Of a stretch of DNA of 64,000 nucleotides, positions 44,830 to 56,700 are shown in pieces (within the stretch, counting starts at the first letter, position 1; every line of letters starts with the position of its first letter). The position numbers and the translations under genes were made by a program. Source of the stretch: Hygrocybe punicea (Eukaryota > Basidiomycota > Agaricomycetes > Agaricales > Hygrophoraceae); assembly GCA_963556145.1 (NCBI GenBank), contig OY744469.1, forward strand, positions 1,054,001 to 1,118,000, written 5' to 3'. Under the pieces are notes generated by a model. The model was given only the letters and a program-made list of their open reading frames with translations. It was not told the origin of the DNA and ran no database searches.

Positions 44830-45275
44830 CAGGATGGCACATAGAAGATGCTACCACCACGGCCAACCGGCAGCAGCAGCAGGATGGTGGCAACTACAAC
44901 CACTGCCTACTGGCAGAAGCAGCTGGATGACAACAACAACAATGACTGCAACCATGACTGCTCCAAACTAGCAGCAGTAGGATGATGGTGGCCACCAGCA
45001 CTGCCAACTGCCAACTGGCAGCAGCAAGCAGGGCAACAACGACGATGACTGCTGTCACCACCGCCAACTGGTGGCAGCAGCAGGACAACGATGACGATGA
45101 CCCACCACCCACTGGCAGCGATGGCTGCAGGATGACATTGGCCATCACCACCGCCAACTGAGGCCAGCAGCAGCAGCACCGGGATGTCGCTGTGCCACAA
45201 TTGGCAGCAGCAGTGGGGCGACAACCATGATCATGAGCATGACCACCCACTGGCGGCAGCATCGAAATGACAATG
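44830..45275. repeat. CAG/ACC-rich minisatellite
   Basis: An irregular ~50-60 bp unit with CACCRCCAACTGGCAGCAGC and RCAACRATGAY, about eight times. Gln/Asn/Thr-rich or Cys/His/Val-rich frames across it are by-products. Confidence 0.85.
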
Positions 45276-46340
45276 ATGGTTGCAACGAAAGACTAGCAAG
45301 GACGATGGGGGGCTTCAACTTACTGTCTATAATTAATTATTGATTCAATCTAACTTGTAGTAACTTTTTTTTTAAAAGGACTCTAGCTAGAAAAAAGTGT
45401 TGAAAGGTAATTCAAAAAAGGTATGACAAAAGGTATGACAACCCAAGAAAAAAGAGTCAAAAGAAAAAAAAGTACAAGAACTTTAAACTTTTTCAAGCTG
45501 CTCAAATACCAAAAGGTGGAAGAGCCTGAAAAAAGTTGGCAAAAAAATTGAGAAAAAAGGTCAAGGTGTCAAAAGTGCAAAAAAAGGGGATGTAAATTTA
45601 CTGATGAGAGTGGACAGGAGACCTTGAGTCCAACCAGGTTTGAGGTGTATTGGTGGCGATTTGAAGGTGACCATCATTTGGCATTCAAGTTAGTGATGCA
45701 CAGTGTTGTCAAGGTCAATATGACCCTGGTCTATAATGGGTTGGGTCAGAGTGGTCAGTCTGTATGACCAGACTGGTCAATTGGATCGACATTGGTCAAT
45801 GCCTTTTTTGGACAAGTTAACGACTTCAAAATATATCTAGAATAAATATTCTTTATTTGGGTTGAACTTCATCCCCCGATGCCTCCCAAAAGCTGGGCAT
45901 GGGACCACTTCTATATGGATGGTCAAAAATACAAGAATAACAAGTTTGACTCAAATGCCTGGTGTAACACTGTCTGCTATCAAGAATGGCAGACTTCCGG
46001 GCATCAGACAGTGTTGCAGTTGCAAATGGATTGTGTAACTGTGGTCGGAGTGAAGTTGAGCTAAGGGTAGAAGGTGAAATGACACATACTAGCCTGAGAG
46101 GTGGGGCTGATGCATTCCCTATGTAGCATTAAAGCAGGGTGTAATGCAGGGTAAACCTGACAAAACCATGATACGACACTTGATAAAGTGCACCAAGGTT
46201 AGCCCAGACGTCCGAGACAAAGCAAAGCAAGCAAAGAATAAGGATCAAAATGAAAATATACCTCCTGTTCACATGTCCATAACCCCTTCTCTATCTCGTG
46301 CTGGGACTCCTGCTCTATCTTGACCTCCTCTCAGTTCCAT
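45276..46340. other. No gene seen; A-rich and possible hAT terminus
   Basis: A-rich low complexity (45400-45600). CAGTGTTGTCAAGGTCAATA at 45701 with nearby GGTCA/TGACC motifs looks like a single hAT end, with no partner found. Confidence 0.4.
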
Positions 46341-46344
46341 CCAG

Positions 46345-47345
46345 CTGTGGTCCGGGTCTTTGAACCCAGATTCATCTGCAATCCCATGCCCTGTAAAACG
46401 ACAGCGCACTGATGAGTGGAGTGCAAACAAACAGGAAGAGTTTTCAGCAGATCTGTTGAAAGTCTTTGTGTCAGCAGGGATTTCATGGAATGCAGCAAAT
46501 GATCCTGAGATACACCTATTCCACAAGAAGTGGATACCTGGGTCAAAAACACCAGATCGATGAGTCTTATCTGGATGGCTTCTTGATAAGGAGGCAACAG
46601 ATGCTGAGGGTCAGATGCAAAAGAGGATGGAAGGGAAACTTGCAACAGGACAATGCAATGGGTCGAAAAATGTAGTGAGGGCCTCCATTGTCGCTTCTAT
46701 GGTGACGGTTGAAGGCGAGGTAAGCCTACTAGAGTCTTTCAATGGCTAGATTGCGTTTATCATTTGATAGGCCTACCTTATGTGGACACATGATGTCTCT
46801 GCTGGGCAGAAGACTGGTGAATTCCTACTTGGCCTTGTGCTTGATGATATCCAGTATATTGAGACAAAATATGGAGTCATTGTCATTGCATTCTGCATGG
46901 ATGATGGAGGTGATGTGAGGAAAACGAGACAACTCTTGTTTATTTGAATGCAATGGCTAATCATCCTCCTCTGTTGGGCACATCAAATGAACCTCATTGT
47001 TGGTGATTACCTGAAGCTCCGAATTGATTTCCTTCAATGCATCAACCAGGCTGTGGAAGTTGTGAAATGGTTCAACAATCACAGCTGTGCACTTGGCCTC
47101 ATTTGAGTAGAACAAGAAATTACATACCAGAAGGCTCTCGCTCTCATACTACCTGTCATTACTCGATGGACAGCCCACTATCTCCGCTGTCATCGCTTGT
47201 TGGAGATCTCGACCACTGTTCATGCATGTGGACTTCATCACAAGGACACGCTCTTGCTATGTGCTGGGAACAAAGCAGATGCAAAGGCCAAGGCCAGGTC
47301 AATCATTGCAACAACACAGGATGACATCTTTTGGACATGACTAGC
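46345..47345 (+). pseudogene. Decayed hAT-superfamily transposase
   Basis: A frame from 46360 reads KRQRTDEWSANKQEEFSADL and VSAGISWNAANDPE; after a stop at 46561 the frame resumes KEATDAEGQMQKRMEGKL. An exon follows from about 46770 with AYLMWTHDVSAGQKTGEFLL, LDDIQYIETKYGVIVIAFCM and DDGGDVRKTRQLL. Then come CWAHQMNLIVGDYLKL, CINQAVEVVKWFNNHSCALG and LPVITRWTAHYLRCHRLLEI (hAT RW motif), ending near LLLCAGNKADAKAKARSI. At least three stops interrupt it (46561, about 46945, about 47105). The BED finger and dimerisation block were not found. Order and wording match hAT transposases common in Agaricomycetes. Confidence 0.75.
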
Positions 47346-48297
47346 TAAGTGTGCAATTATCTGGCTTTAAATGAACAAAAGGCTGATGGTCATTGCAAAG
47401 AGTGAAAACCCATCTGGAGCCTTTCACAATTGCCACCCTTGCTGTGCAAGCACCTGATGCCAAGCTCCCTGTTGTTCCCAGCCAGATTCTCGTGACCGGT
47501 GACTGAGGTCACAGCCACTTTTGGCCTCAGGTCACTGTCTCGCTCTCACTGGCAGTCACAGCATTTGTGTCATCGCCAGCGCTCGGTCATAGCTCGTTTG
47601 GCATGCCAGGTCACCACTCCTTGTGTCTTGCTCATCATCTCCCTCTGTTGACATCTCTTCCTTGGGAATGTATGTTCATTTTAAACCTTTCTACTTTGTG
47701 AATTGACTTTTTATATATATGTCAATCACATACAGTCTGCTCACTTTGCTATCCCCAGCTACATACCCAAAGAGATTTCTGGAGTTTTCATTTCCATCCA
47801 AGCACACTTTCCGAGCCTGGCATTCTCCATCCATGTAGCTCTTTTCAAGGTTGGCCAGGGCATCTGGAAACCTTTCCTTGACCTCACTCCAGAGGACATA
47901 CAGGTTTGTCTCGACACAAATGTCATGGCCGCATTTGTGTTTTCCAGGGAAGCCATCTTGCGGTTCAAGGAGAGTCACATCAACACCAAGGGAAAACTGG
48001 GTGGTAGAGGCAAATGGGGTACATTGATGTTTACGAGCACAGAATGAGCTTTGCACAACTTGGTTGGACTGTGCTCCTGTCTCAAATGAATGTCTTACTT
48101 TTCTTTTCTTTTTCATTTGATATTGAGAGAGGTGGGATTACTTGTACGCATATATTACACAAAAATTATCATGGCATTATAGAGGTTAGATATTATACAA
48201 CTATTCATTAGGCTTTCCATGCTTTGATTTATTTCGCCCTGCAATGGTTGGTGCACACTTTTTCTTTTGCTGAGTGGTTGACATGTCAGGAAGCGGC
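47346..48297. other. No convincing gene
   Basis: Two overlapping open frames on opposite strands (47691-48116) have no recognisable motif. Short GTCAC/GTGAC inverted motifs near 47495-47590 may be a hAT subterminal region for the decayed transposase. Confidence 0.4.
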
Positions 48298-48305
48298 ACA
48301 GAAGG

Positions 48306-49754
48306 TAGTGTTTCAAGGTCCAGTCCATAGGACTGGAAAAAAACTGGGACCCAACCAGACTGAACCGAAAAAGACCGGACCACCGGTTGTGGTTGCGCCT
48401 GATGTGGGAGGCTGCCGGTTGTGGTTGCCCGATTTGGCTCACCCTTATACAACCGAGTTGCAACCAGCTGCAACCGGTTACAACCGGACTTTCCGGTTCA
48501 CCTCGTAGATAGGGAAATTGTATATTTTTTTGGGGGTTGCAATCCTTGTGTATGTAGATAATAAAACTAAGGGACAAATTATGTATAATGTATAATAGTG
48601 GGCATGGCACTTTGCCCCGCCCTGCACAATTCTTGTTGGCACCAATGATGCGGCTTTCACCCTCGCGAGGTAGATGGGGGGGCCTCATGTGAGGCCATGG
48701 CCCTTAACCTGCTGGTTTCCATGACTTGGGGCACCACATACCTCGCGCGGGCCAGACGCGGTTGTCACCCTCACGAGGTAGATGGGGGGCCATCCTCACT
48801 GCCATCCTCGTTGGATGTGGGGCCATTGTTGATTGGGCTGTTGGTGTCCAATGGAGCTGGCCGTTGGGGGGACTGGCGGTGCTTGTCCAGCGGGGCCATC
48901 CTGTTGGCCCTTTCTGCATCCTTCATTATTACCATGCCGAATTCCTCGCAAACGATGTCTGCGCGTCTGTTGACACATCAGCCTGTGTTTGCGAGGTGTG
49001 TGGTTAGCAAGATGTCGATGGGACAAAGGTGGCATATGTACCTGGGCCGGTAGGTGGGCACACCACCCTCCCAGCCTTCAACTTCCCTGTCGTCATCGTC
49101 ATCGTTGTCTTGTTGTGACGTGGGTGTTGGTAGTGGTCATGGTCTTGTCATCGTGCACCTTTCTGTGGTCCAATCCGTGGTTCCTGTGGGAGATGGTGGT
49201 GGGTTGTATTATTCGTTGTCGTTGTCGCAGGTGCTGTACTTGTTCTTGCAGAATCTTGTTGTTGTGTCACGGTTGTGATGGCCGTGTGAATTGTCGTCGT
49301 CATTGTGCTGACCGATGTCGCGGTGAATATCTACATTAGAAAGGTAAAATGTTAGTGAAATATACACAGTACAATGAAAAACAGAAGACTTACCTTGAGC
49401 AGAAGGGTTCGCAATCATGAACTGTTCTGCTTGACGTTGTGGTCGGAGACTCGGAGTTGAGGTAGTGTCACTTATGTGATGAGAAGTCACACTTACAATT
49501 ACAATTCAATATTCTAAGCTTTGAATAGTATAAACCGGTCCAGACCTGGTGCAAAACCAGTCTGGACTGGTTATTAACTGGTTCAGGTTAAAACCAGTTT
49601 AAACTGGTTAATGGACTGAAAAAAACCGATGGCAACCGGTTTCTGTCCATCCAGTCCAGTTTTTTTCATTTTTGTAATGTTAGGCAACCAGTCCAGTCCC
49701 GGTTAACTTCCAAAAAAGGCAAAAAACCGGACCTAACCGGACTTTAAAACACTA
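48306..49754. mobile_element. Non-autonomous hAT element, 1449 bp
   Basis: Ends TAGTGTTTCAAGGTCC and (inward) TAGTGTTTTAAAGTCCGG. The duplication ACAGAAGG is exact at 48298-48305 and 49755-49762. Subterminal AACCGG/CCGGTT motifs are dense on both sides. The interior has a repeated segment (CACCCTCRCGAGGTAGATGG at 48659 and 48768) and GT-rich tracts. No transposase. Same TAGTGTT class as the element at 34142 but a different subfamily. Confidence 0.95.
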
Positions 49755-49929
49755 ACAGAAGGTGATTCTGGACTTGTCAAGCTTGATGTTGAACCCAAGG
49801 ATGCAGATGAGGAATCAATCTGTTTGATATTAATGAAAACCGAGACAGTTAAACCAAGCACAGGACTTACAACCGTCTGTGGTAAATCTTGAATGGCCCT
49901 TGCCTTGCAGAGTGATTTGAGATGCTGTG

Positions 49930-51150
49930 ACAGTGCATTCATGCCCAAGTGAGGTTTGTCAGGTCCCGCATGGCCTCAAGCTGAGCCATGACAGCTTTTG
50001 GGGATACTACCTGGCAATGCATCTCTGCATCGATCCACTCTGGAATTTCATGAAATCTCTCAAACCACTTTCATGCCTTGCGGATCGCACATGACATGTC
50101 AGGCTTCAATGCAGGGCAAGTCTTGAAAAGAACAGAAACATACTTTAGATCCTTTCCACCATCCTGAACCAAACTGCTGCTCAATTTGGCATATCGGTGG
50201 CTTCATTCTGGAGATGTTGCCATTCTTGTCATGGACAGCCTCACCAGAATCCCAGCACTCCCAAATTGAGGCTATCATCATCTGGTCAAAGCTCAGAGCA
50301 GAGGGTTTGTACACATCATACAGGAACTTTGGCTGTTGGATGAGTGCAAATACATCGACCCATCTTATGCACTTCTGCCCAAGAATTGGTGGCCAGAGGG
50401 TGTTTGGGGAACCTAGAGTAAGCATTAGCATCCATCAATGTCCATGTGGATGATTATGCTGACCTTCTCTGTGAAATGCTGGCAGAGGAGACAAAATAAG
50501 GTCCACTGGAGTCCAAGTCCAAGGCACACTATGACCCAGAGGGGATGCACAGACAAAGGCATGAAGGGTATGATCCTCAGCTGCATACACACCTGTGTCT
50601 TCCAATTCATGCATCGTGGGATCAATTATTGGAAGTGTTGAAGGAACTGGCACTCTGGTATCTTTCACCAGAAAGGGGTTTTCGCCACAATCGAGGATGG
50701 GGAGGAGTGTGTGCAGCCCCTTCTCATTCATCGATGGAGGATCCTGCTCCTGATGCAAGACTGGTGTCATGGATGCCAATGGTCTCAGCGCTGTGACTGT
50801 CACAGATCATGAATGGCTGAACAGGGCAGGGAATCATACTCACCTCGGTCTGCATATGTCTCATTGCTGTATCCTTTTGCTGGAGACAACATTGCTGTTC
50901 GTTGTTGCATGAGATGAGTGAGCTTCTGCAACTCAATATGCTGTGCTGCAAGCAGAGTCTGTACTTCTTCTAGCGAAAGACGTAGTGCCTCATTCTGGAT
51001 CCATGCAAGGTCAATGGGACTGCCAGCATTTGCACACAGTGTGCACAGCTCAGAAGGGAACGCCATCTTCATCCATGCCTGAACATCAGGCTGAACAAGG
51101 GCTGGCAATCGGAACAGTGCAGAGTCGGGCCATACTTGATACAAGGCCAC
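49930..51150 (-). pseudogene. Possible GCR1_C/Ndc10-like protein remnant
   Basis: Minus strand. The first exon (50800-51150) is helical with LSLEEVQTLLAAQHIELQKL. A middle part (50435-50803) is Pro-rich. A third part (50099-50431) reads MMIASIWECWDSGEAV, then PPICQIEQQFGSGWWKGSK. After a gap comes RFHEIPEWIDAEMHC and VMAQLEAMRD, with a stop just before it. The WxxW...P-P-I-x-x-IE-x-x-FGSxWW pattern resembles the GCR1_C DNA-binding domain found in fungal Ndc10/Crypton-derived proteins; this is from memory and only the last ~60 residues are informative. It seems to be a remnant. Confidence 0.4.
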
Positions 51151-51478
51151 TGCACACTAAGTAAACATAGTATATTGCAATGAATCTGTTTCACAAGCTG
51201 TCATGACGAACCTGGAAAAAATATGGCCAGAGTTCAATTAGCATTTGCCAGTAGTTTGATGCCCCCGAGAGGTTCTTTTTCCCTAGAGGCAAATATTATC
51301 AACCAAAACTGTCAATGTGAAACATAAGCACACCTTCAATTGTGTCAAGGATCTCCTTGGCCATTGGATAGACTTGCCGGAGGAAAGTATCTGGCACCCT
51401 GGTATGGCACCAGAGTGGGTCATAATTCTTGTGAAGTTTACAGCCATTTTCTTATTGCTATTTTCATATATAATGACA
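51151..51478. other. No gene seen
   Basis: Spacer containing TGGCACC motifs near 51390-51410 that are echoed by GGCACCCCGGGGTGC at 52170, just outside the foldback arms. Confidence 0.4.
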
Positions 51479-52154
51479 TTTTGAAAAACAAATATTTTAA
51501 AGAAGGAGGTCCTAGTAAAATGATAACTTGTGAAATACTGCACCAAATTACATAGTCTGAGAGGGATAGTTTGTCTATGTTCTAAGGGCCATCTTTCCCT
51601 CTATTTATAATTTCAAAATATGTGTTATATAAAAAGCTATAGGTGAATTGTTGATTTGAGTCATTGCAACTTGTACAATGAATATCTTTACAAGAAATGC
51701 TTGGATTTACATGGTTGTAGAGAGAAAGTTGTTCTATTTTGCAAGGGCTACAAGGGCCCATGCCGTATTTTTCTGTACTTTGAAATTTTGAAGGAGAATT
51801 ACACAAAAACAACCTCTGTATAAATAACATTACAATAATCTGCTAAGGTTCAAAATACAAGAAAACGCGGTATGAGCCCTTGTAGCCCTTGAAAAATAGA
51901 ACAACTTTCTCTCTACAACCATGTCAATCCAAGCATTTCTTGTAAAGATATTCATTGTACAAGTTGCAATGACTCAAATCAACAATTCACCTATAGCTTT
52001 TTATATAACACATATTTTGAAATTATAAATAGAGGGAAAGATGGCCCTTAGAACATAGACAAACTATCCCTCTTAGACTATGTAATTTGGTGCAGTATTT
52101 CACAAGTTATCATTTTACTAGGACCTCCTTCTTTAAAAGATTTGTTTTTCAAAA
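51479..52154. repeat. Foldback element with ~305 bp arms
   Basis: The left arm (51479-51788) and right arm (51846-52154) are reverse complements with a few changes; for example TTTTGAAAAACAAATATTTT faces AAAAGATTTGTTTTTCAAAA. The loop is about 57 bp. There is no coding content, no clear target duplication, and no arm similarity by eye to the 7-kb palindrome. Confidence 0.85.
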
Positions 52155-52396
52155 GGGTAGTTCTATTTGGCACCCCGGGGTGCACCTTCTTTCCCACGCA
52201 CCCCTCCCCATAAATCTCAGAGTGCCCTGGGCACTTCTCAACTCATGTGCCCCCATGGCCAGGCATGGCCGGACAGCCGCTGGATATCTTTGTGTCACCA
52301 ATGTCTTTGTCGTCTCTGTCGCCTCTCGTCACCATCACATCCTTCCACCACCACAGCCAACAGCCAACCACTACCGCCAGCTTGCTTCTTCCTTTC

Positions 52397-52932
52397 GAAT
52401 AGAACAAACTGGTCTCGGCAAGTCGATGCTCATTTATTTCACACTTTATCGACTCCCAAGGGCGCTTCACTCATGATGAGCCTGTTAGACAGACCACCGA
52501 GTTCCAGGCAGTATCTCACAGTATTTTTCCCCCTCGTTTTAAGGGTAGTCATTAACTTTACCACCCAGTCATCGTTGGGAATGGCATCAAAGTGGCGTTG
52601 AACATCGTTGATACGCCTGGATACAGGGATCAACTCAATAATGAAAACTGGTGGGTTTCTTTTTACATCTTGCTTTGCCTCGATGAGATTACTCGTCTCC
52701 TGTAGTTGGGACCCTATCAAGTACATTAAGGACCAGCACAGCGCCTATCTTCACAAAGAGCTGATGGCCATCCGTGATCGGTAAATCCAGGACACGCGGA
52801 TCCACTGCTGCCTGTAACTTCATCAATCCTACAGGTCACTCACCCTACGATGTCATTGTCATGAAAAACTTAGCGAGGTGGTCAATGTTGTGCCTGTCAT
52901 CGCCAAGTCTGACAGCTTGTCCCTAAGGTGAG
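52397..52932 (+). pseudogene. Septin pseudogene fragment
   Basis: Septins are GTP-binding filament proteins of the cell cortex and septum. Readable pieces in order: QTGLGKS (P-loop), DEPVRQTTEFQAVSHS, ALNIVDTPGYRDQLNNEN (G3), WDPIKYIKDQHSAYLHKELM, IQDTRIHCCL and KLSEVVNVVPVIAKSDSLSL (G4 AKSD). These are diagnostic and in septin order. The frame is broken by at least two stops (about 52550 and 52790) and by shifts, and the N-terminus and everything after G4 are missing. It is a dead partial copy of a host gene. Confidence 0.85.
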
Positions 52933-53700
52933 TTCACAGAGAATCCTTTGATCCGTGGGAGGTGGGAAGGACCGCAGCAAGGACAACCAAGGTGCCAAAG
53001 ATGTCGACCAAGGCAATGAGGGTGCAGCTTCCACTCCAATTCTCACCCACCAACTGAGGCACCAAAGATGAGGGAAGAGGCGAGGCTTTGGGTGTGACAC
53101 AACACAGTACACCAGCACCCACTCGAACCACCTCACGAACCATGTATGCCCACGTCAATTGACGTGGAAGCTGCATGCGTGAGGTTGTGAGTGGTCGCCA
53201 CCCCAAATCGTTTGCATCTTCTCGCAACCCTCTTGCTCTCTCCTGCCCCCTACTCGAAGCCAGGCCAGGGCCAGGGCCAAGCCGTCACTGGCGGCTTTGG
53301 CCCTGCCCGACCTTCCAGAACATCACTATTCGCTGCCGCTGCTACCCTTGCAACTATAGCTGATACATCAATGGATGTGTTCACGCATGGTCGTGAGGCC
53401 AGCCGCCGCTATGGCACACATCTGGACCATCAAATCTCTGCACTGAGTCTGGCACCGTCTCATACTGTTGTGTCATCTCCACCATACCATGACCTTTGTC
53501 AATAGGGCAATGCATTTGAGGAGTTCAATTTGAGCCACTCGCTCGAACAAGGACAGCTGTCAACATCCACTCAGGTAAGACTCCAGCATGACGCCGACAT
53601 GTACATTTCGCAGACATATTAGCAGGAATATGGCATGATCAAGAGAAGACGGGATGTATTTCAAGTTAGCTAGTCCATTGTATTCGACTACTCAGTGTAT
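52933..53700. other. No convincing gene; contains a perfect palindrome
   Basis: Weak Ser/Ala/Pro-rich frames (53190-53505), not recognised. See the palindrome at 53150-53167. Confidence 0.4.
53150..53167. repeat. Perfect 18-bp palindrome CCACGTCAATTGACGTGG
   Basis: It lies inside a larger imperfect hairpin (CCTCACGAACC ... GCGTGAGG). The 16-bp core CACGTCAATTGACGTG also occurs at 34354-34369 inside the hAT element, again within a CCTCGCAA...TTGCGAGG hairpin. A decayed version is in the hAT at about 48945-48998. Confidence 0.8.
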
Positions 53701-53701
53701 T

Positions 53702-56700
53702 TCAATCACTATCAGAATGAGCACGCTTCTTTCCGGTGCATTTGCATGTCTTCGCGTAGTGGCCAACTTTACCACACTTGGCACAGTGGTGGAGTTGACA
53801 AGTCTTCGAATGGCTAGACTTGACAATTATATCAGGACCGTGGTCAGGGATACTTTCTTGAGCTAGTTTTCCAGATTTGTCAAGGCAGATGCGCTTTCGA
53901 GAGCCCGATTTTCCCTCTATGGCTGATGTGAGACGCTTCTGCCGAGGTCGGCCTTTTGTCTTTACTGTAGGAGGAGGCAGGATTATGGGTTGATTATCCA
54001 ATTCCTGTTGCTCACTTGTACGAAGTCAGACAGTGTTGGGACAATCTAGACACTGCTCACATGATGGCATCCATGCCCAACTCCAGGAAGCATAGTTCTT
54101 CTTCGGTATGAATGTGCTTGAGTGCAACTTTGAGTTTCGACATGGCTTGATGATGAATCACTTTTGGATGGAGGGTTCGTGTAACAGGTGGCGGTGTTGC
54201 GCAACCTTCAAATGTAGGAAAGATCGGTCCCAATGGTTTTGAGAGTTCCGGCGGTGCTGCCGTCAGCTTCCCTTGTGCAACACCAGGGACAGCAGCAAGG
54301 TCCAGTTGCAAATCAAGGAGCCACCTGTACATAGAACTGGTATGAGCGAGGATGCATAATGGTAATATGCTACAACTTACCGGGCATTATACATACTGAG
54401 GTGAAACATGGAGTCAGTAGTATAGAGCACAGTAAAGGCATGGCGACATAGAATGCCAAGGTTGACACCCATCATACAGTCACAAATGATGTGGCCGCTC
54501 TTAAGGACAGTGACATAATGGCATACATCACTGTTATATCTCGAAACCTTGTACAGCCGACCTACATCCCATCCTCGCCGGTGCAGGAGTTTGAGAAGGT
54601 AATTGACAGATATGGTGGTTGTATCGTCTGCGAAGGTGTTCAGCAGACCCTTCAAAAATCCTAGAATTAGTACGGCCCACGCACAATGACTCAACTATCT
54701 TACCTTTGCCTGAATTGCTAGCTGCTCCGCTTCATCTATGGGTAGCTGCTGGTTGGATGCGGTAGATTGCCCAATGGAAACCTAGTCATAGCATTAGTAT
54801 GGAACACTGTTAGAGTCACGGCAGCTTACCAGCTTCGAAACACCTTCTGGCAACACACAAGTATCGGTATGGTAGAACACAGCCCGATTCATCTCTTCAT
54901 ATGTCTTCTGCACAGCAAAAACTACCAATTGTTTATGGATTTGTTCAAGGTGCGGTTTGAAAAGGTACTTGATGTCGGTTGGATGTTGTGCGTGTGACGA
55001 CTGATTGTAATGACTAAAATTAGTGTTACGTGTAAGTAAAGAACATAATCTTCATACCTTTATAGCATTTAGCTGCTCAGTCTCTTCTTGCTCCTCGGTA
55101 CGATTGAGGAGGTTCCGAACTAGATCATAAAGGCTGGTTTTGGGGTTTCCAAGCAATTTATTGACTTTGTTTTCGCTCTCAACACGTCCCGAAGTCCGGA
55201 CACCACAAGTGAAATGGCCAGAAACCCATGCCCACGCCCAGCGTTCCTTTGTTGGCCCAAGAACTCTTTCTAGATAATCCTGACTGCGTGGAAAGTCCTC
55301 AAGAATTTGCGTCCACTTTGCATTGAAGACCTCAGGCGAAACAGCAAAATACACTTGCCAAAATGCCATAATGAATGGCTGAAGTAAAACACCAAGGACC
55401 ATTGCCAGGTTTTTTGTGATATTGCCACTGAGGTGGTGCAGACATAACCCATGCCACACATCTTTTGAAGATAAAACATTGTCGAGGGCAAGGTCAAAAT
55501 CGGAGAAATAAACGCGAGAAGGATGTGGCCGCAAGAGGGCAAACAAATGGTCAAGGACCCACTTGTGATCCTCAATGGTTTCCGTCGTGTGGAGAGCATA
55601 AGCGACGTTCCGAGTTTTGAACTGGTGATCAATGATGACCCAGACATTTAATGGTAGGTTGTACTTGTTGCGCATCAAAGTGATGTTGTTGATGATAACG
55701 TCTGAGAATTGGGGAAGGAGGTCGCATTGTCAGGGAGACATGCAAAATAGCCTATTGAACCGATTTTCCCTGTCAACCTCCACAAAAACCACCCATTGAG
55801 GGTCTTCTTCTTTCTTTGCTGTAAGATATGCGACAAGCGCAATCATATCCCCCCCAATGTTATCGACATGATTCCAGACATTACGTTTCGCACCGTCTAG
55901 CAGGTTTGAGACTTGTTGCTTGTTGAGTGGATGGTGAGGAAAATGCAATTGGAGAAAAACGTAAATGTCGCGACGAGTGAGGTTTTTCAATGACACAATT
56001 TCTTGTACCATTGCCTTCTGCTCTTCGGAAGGCAGATTGAAAACAGGGAGTTCACTGTCAAGGAGAGCGGGGTGGTTGTGCACAAGATCAGTGCTGGTAT
56101 AACAATAGAAACCCTCCCCATCACAGCAGATATTCACACAAGCGGGACACATTCTACGTATGGTCTTTGATTTGCGATGATCAGACAGATCAATAGACCT
56201 ATTATGCTGCACGACACATGCACATGCAGAACTGCACAGAAGATGCAATCGCTTGACGTTGACACCTATGAGCCATACATCAATTGTAGCCCTATACTAG
56301 GTATAGGCAGAACCCACCGTCACTGGTTTTATGGCTCTCACCCCTCCGCCAGCGATAACCACGCCTACGCTCATATTCTTGAATGAAGTGGATGGCATCA
56401 GAAAGGGAATCAAATATCATGCCAATCCGAGGTCGGGTAGGATCTAACGGAGCGTCTCTCTCCTTTTTCGGACTCCCACTTTCTGATGACGGCACAGTGG
56501 GACAAAAATGCAGGACGTCCGTGGCATTAGGAAGCCTCAAAACTATGGGGGAAGGGCTTGAGAGATCAGTGGCAGAAGATGCCATAGATGGTGGCGACAG
56601 TATTGGAAGGGAAGTAAGACCAGAGACAAGCATTTCAATGTCTGAGGCATCATCACGATCACGAGGGGTTGAATCATGCTGAAATTGTGGAAATTCAGTA

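Noticed and set aside
44894..45262. Cys/Val/Leu-rich frames on the minus strand resembling a small membrane protein
   Set aside because: They are translations of the CAG-rich minisatellite; several frames overlap.
47691..48116. A 141-codon minus-strand frame and an opposing 114-codon plus-strand frame
   Set aside because: No recognisable motif, they overlap each other, and they sit in decayed transposon sequence.
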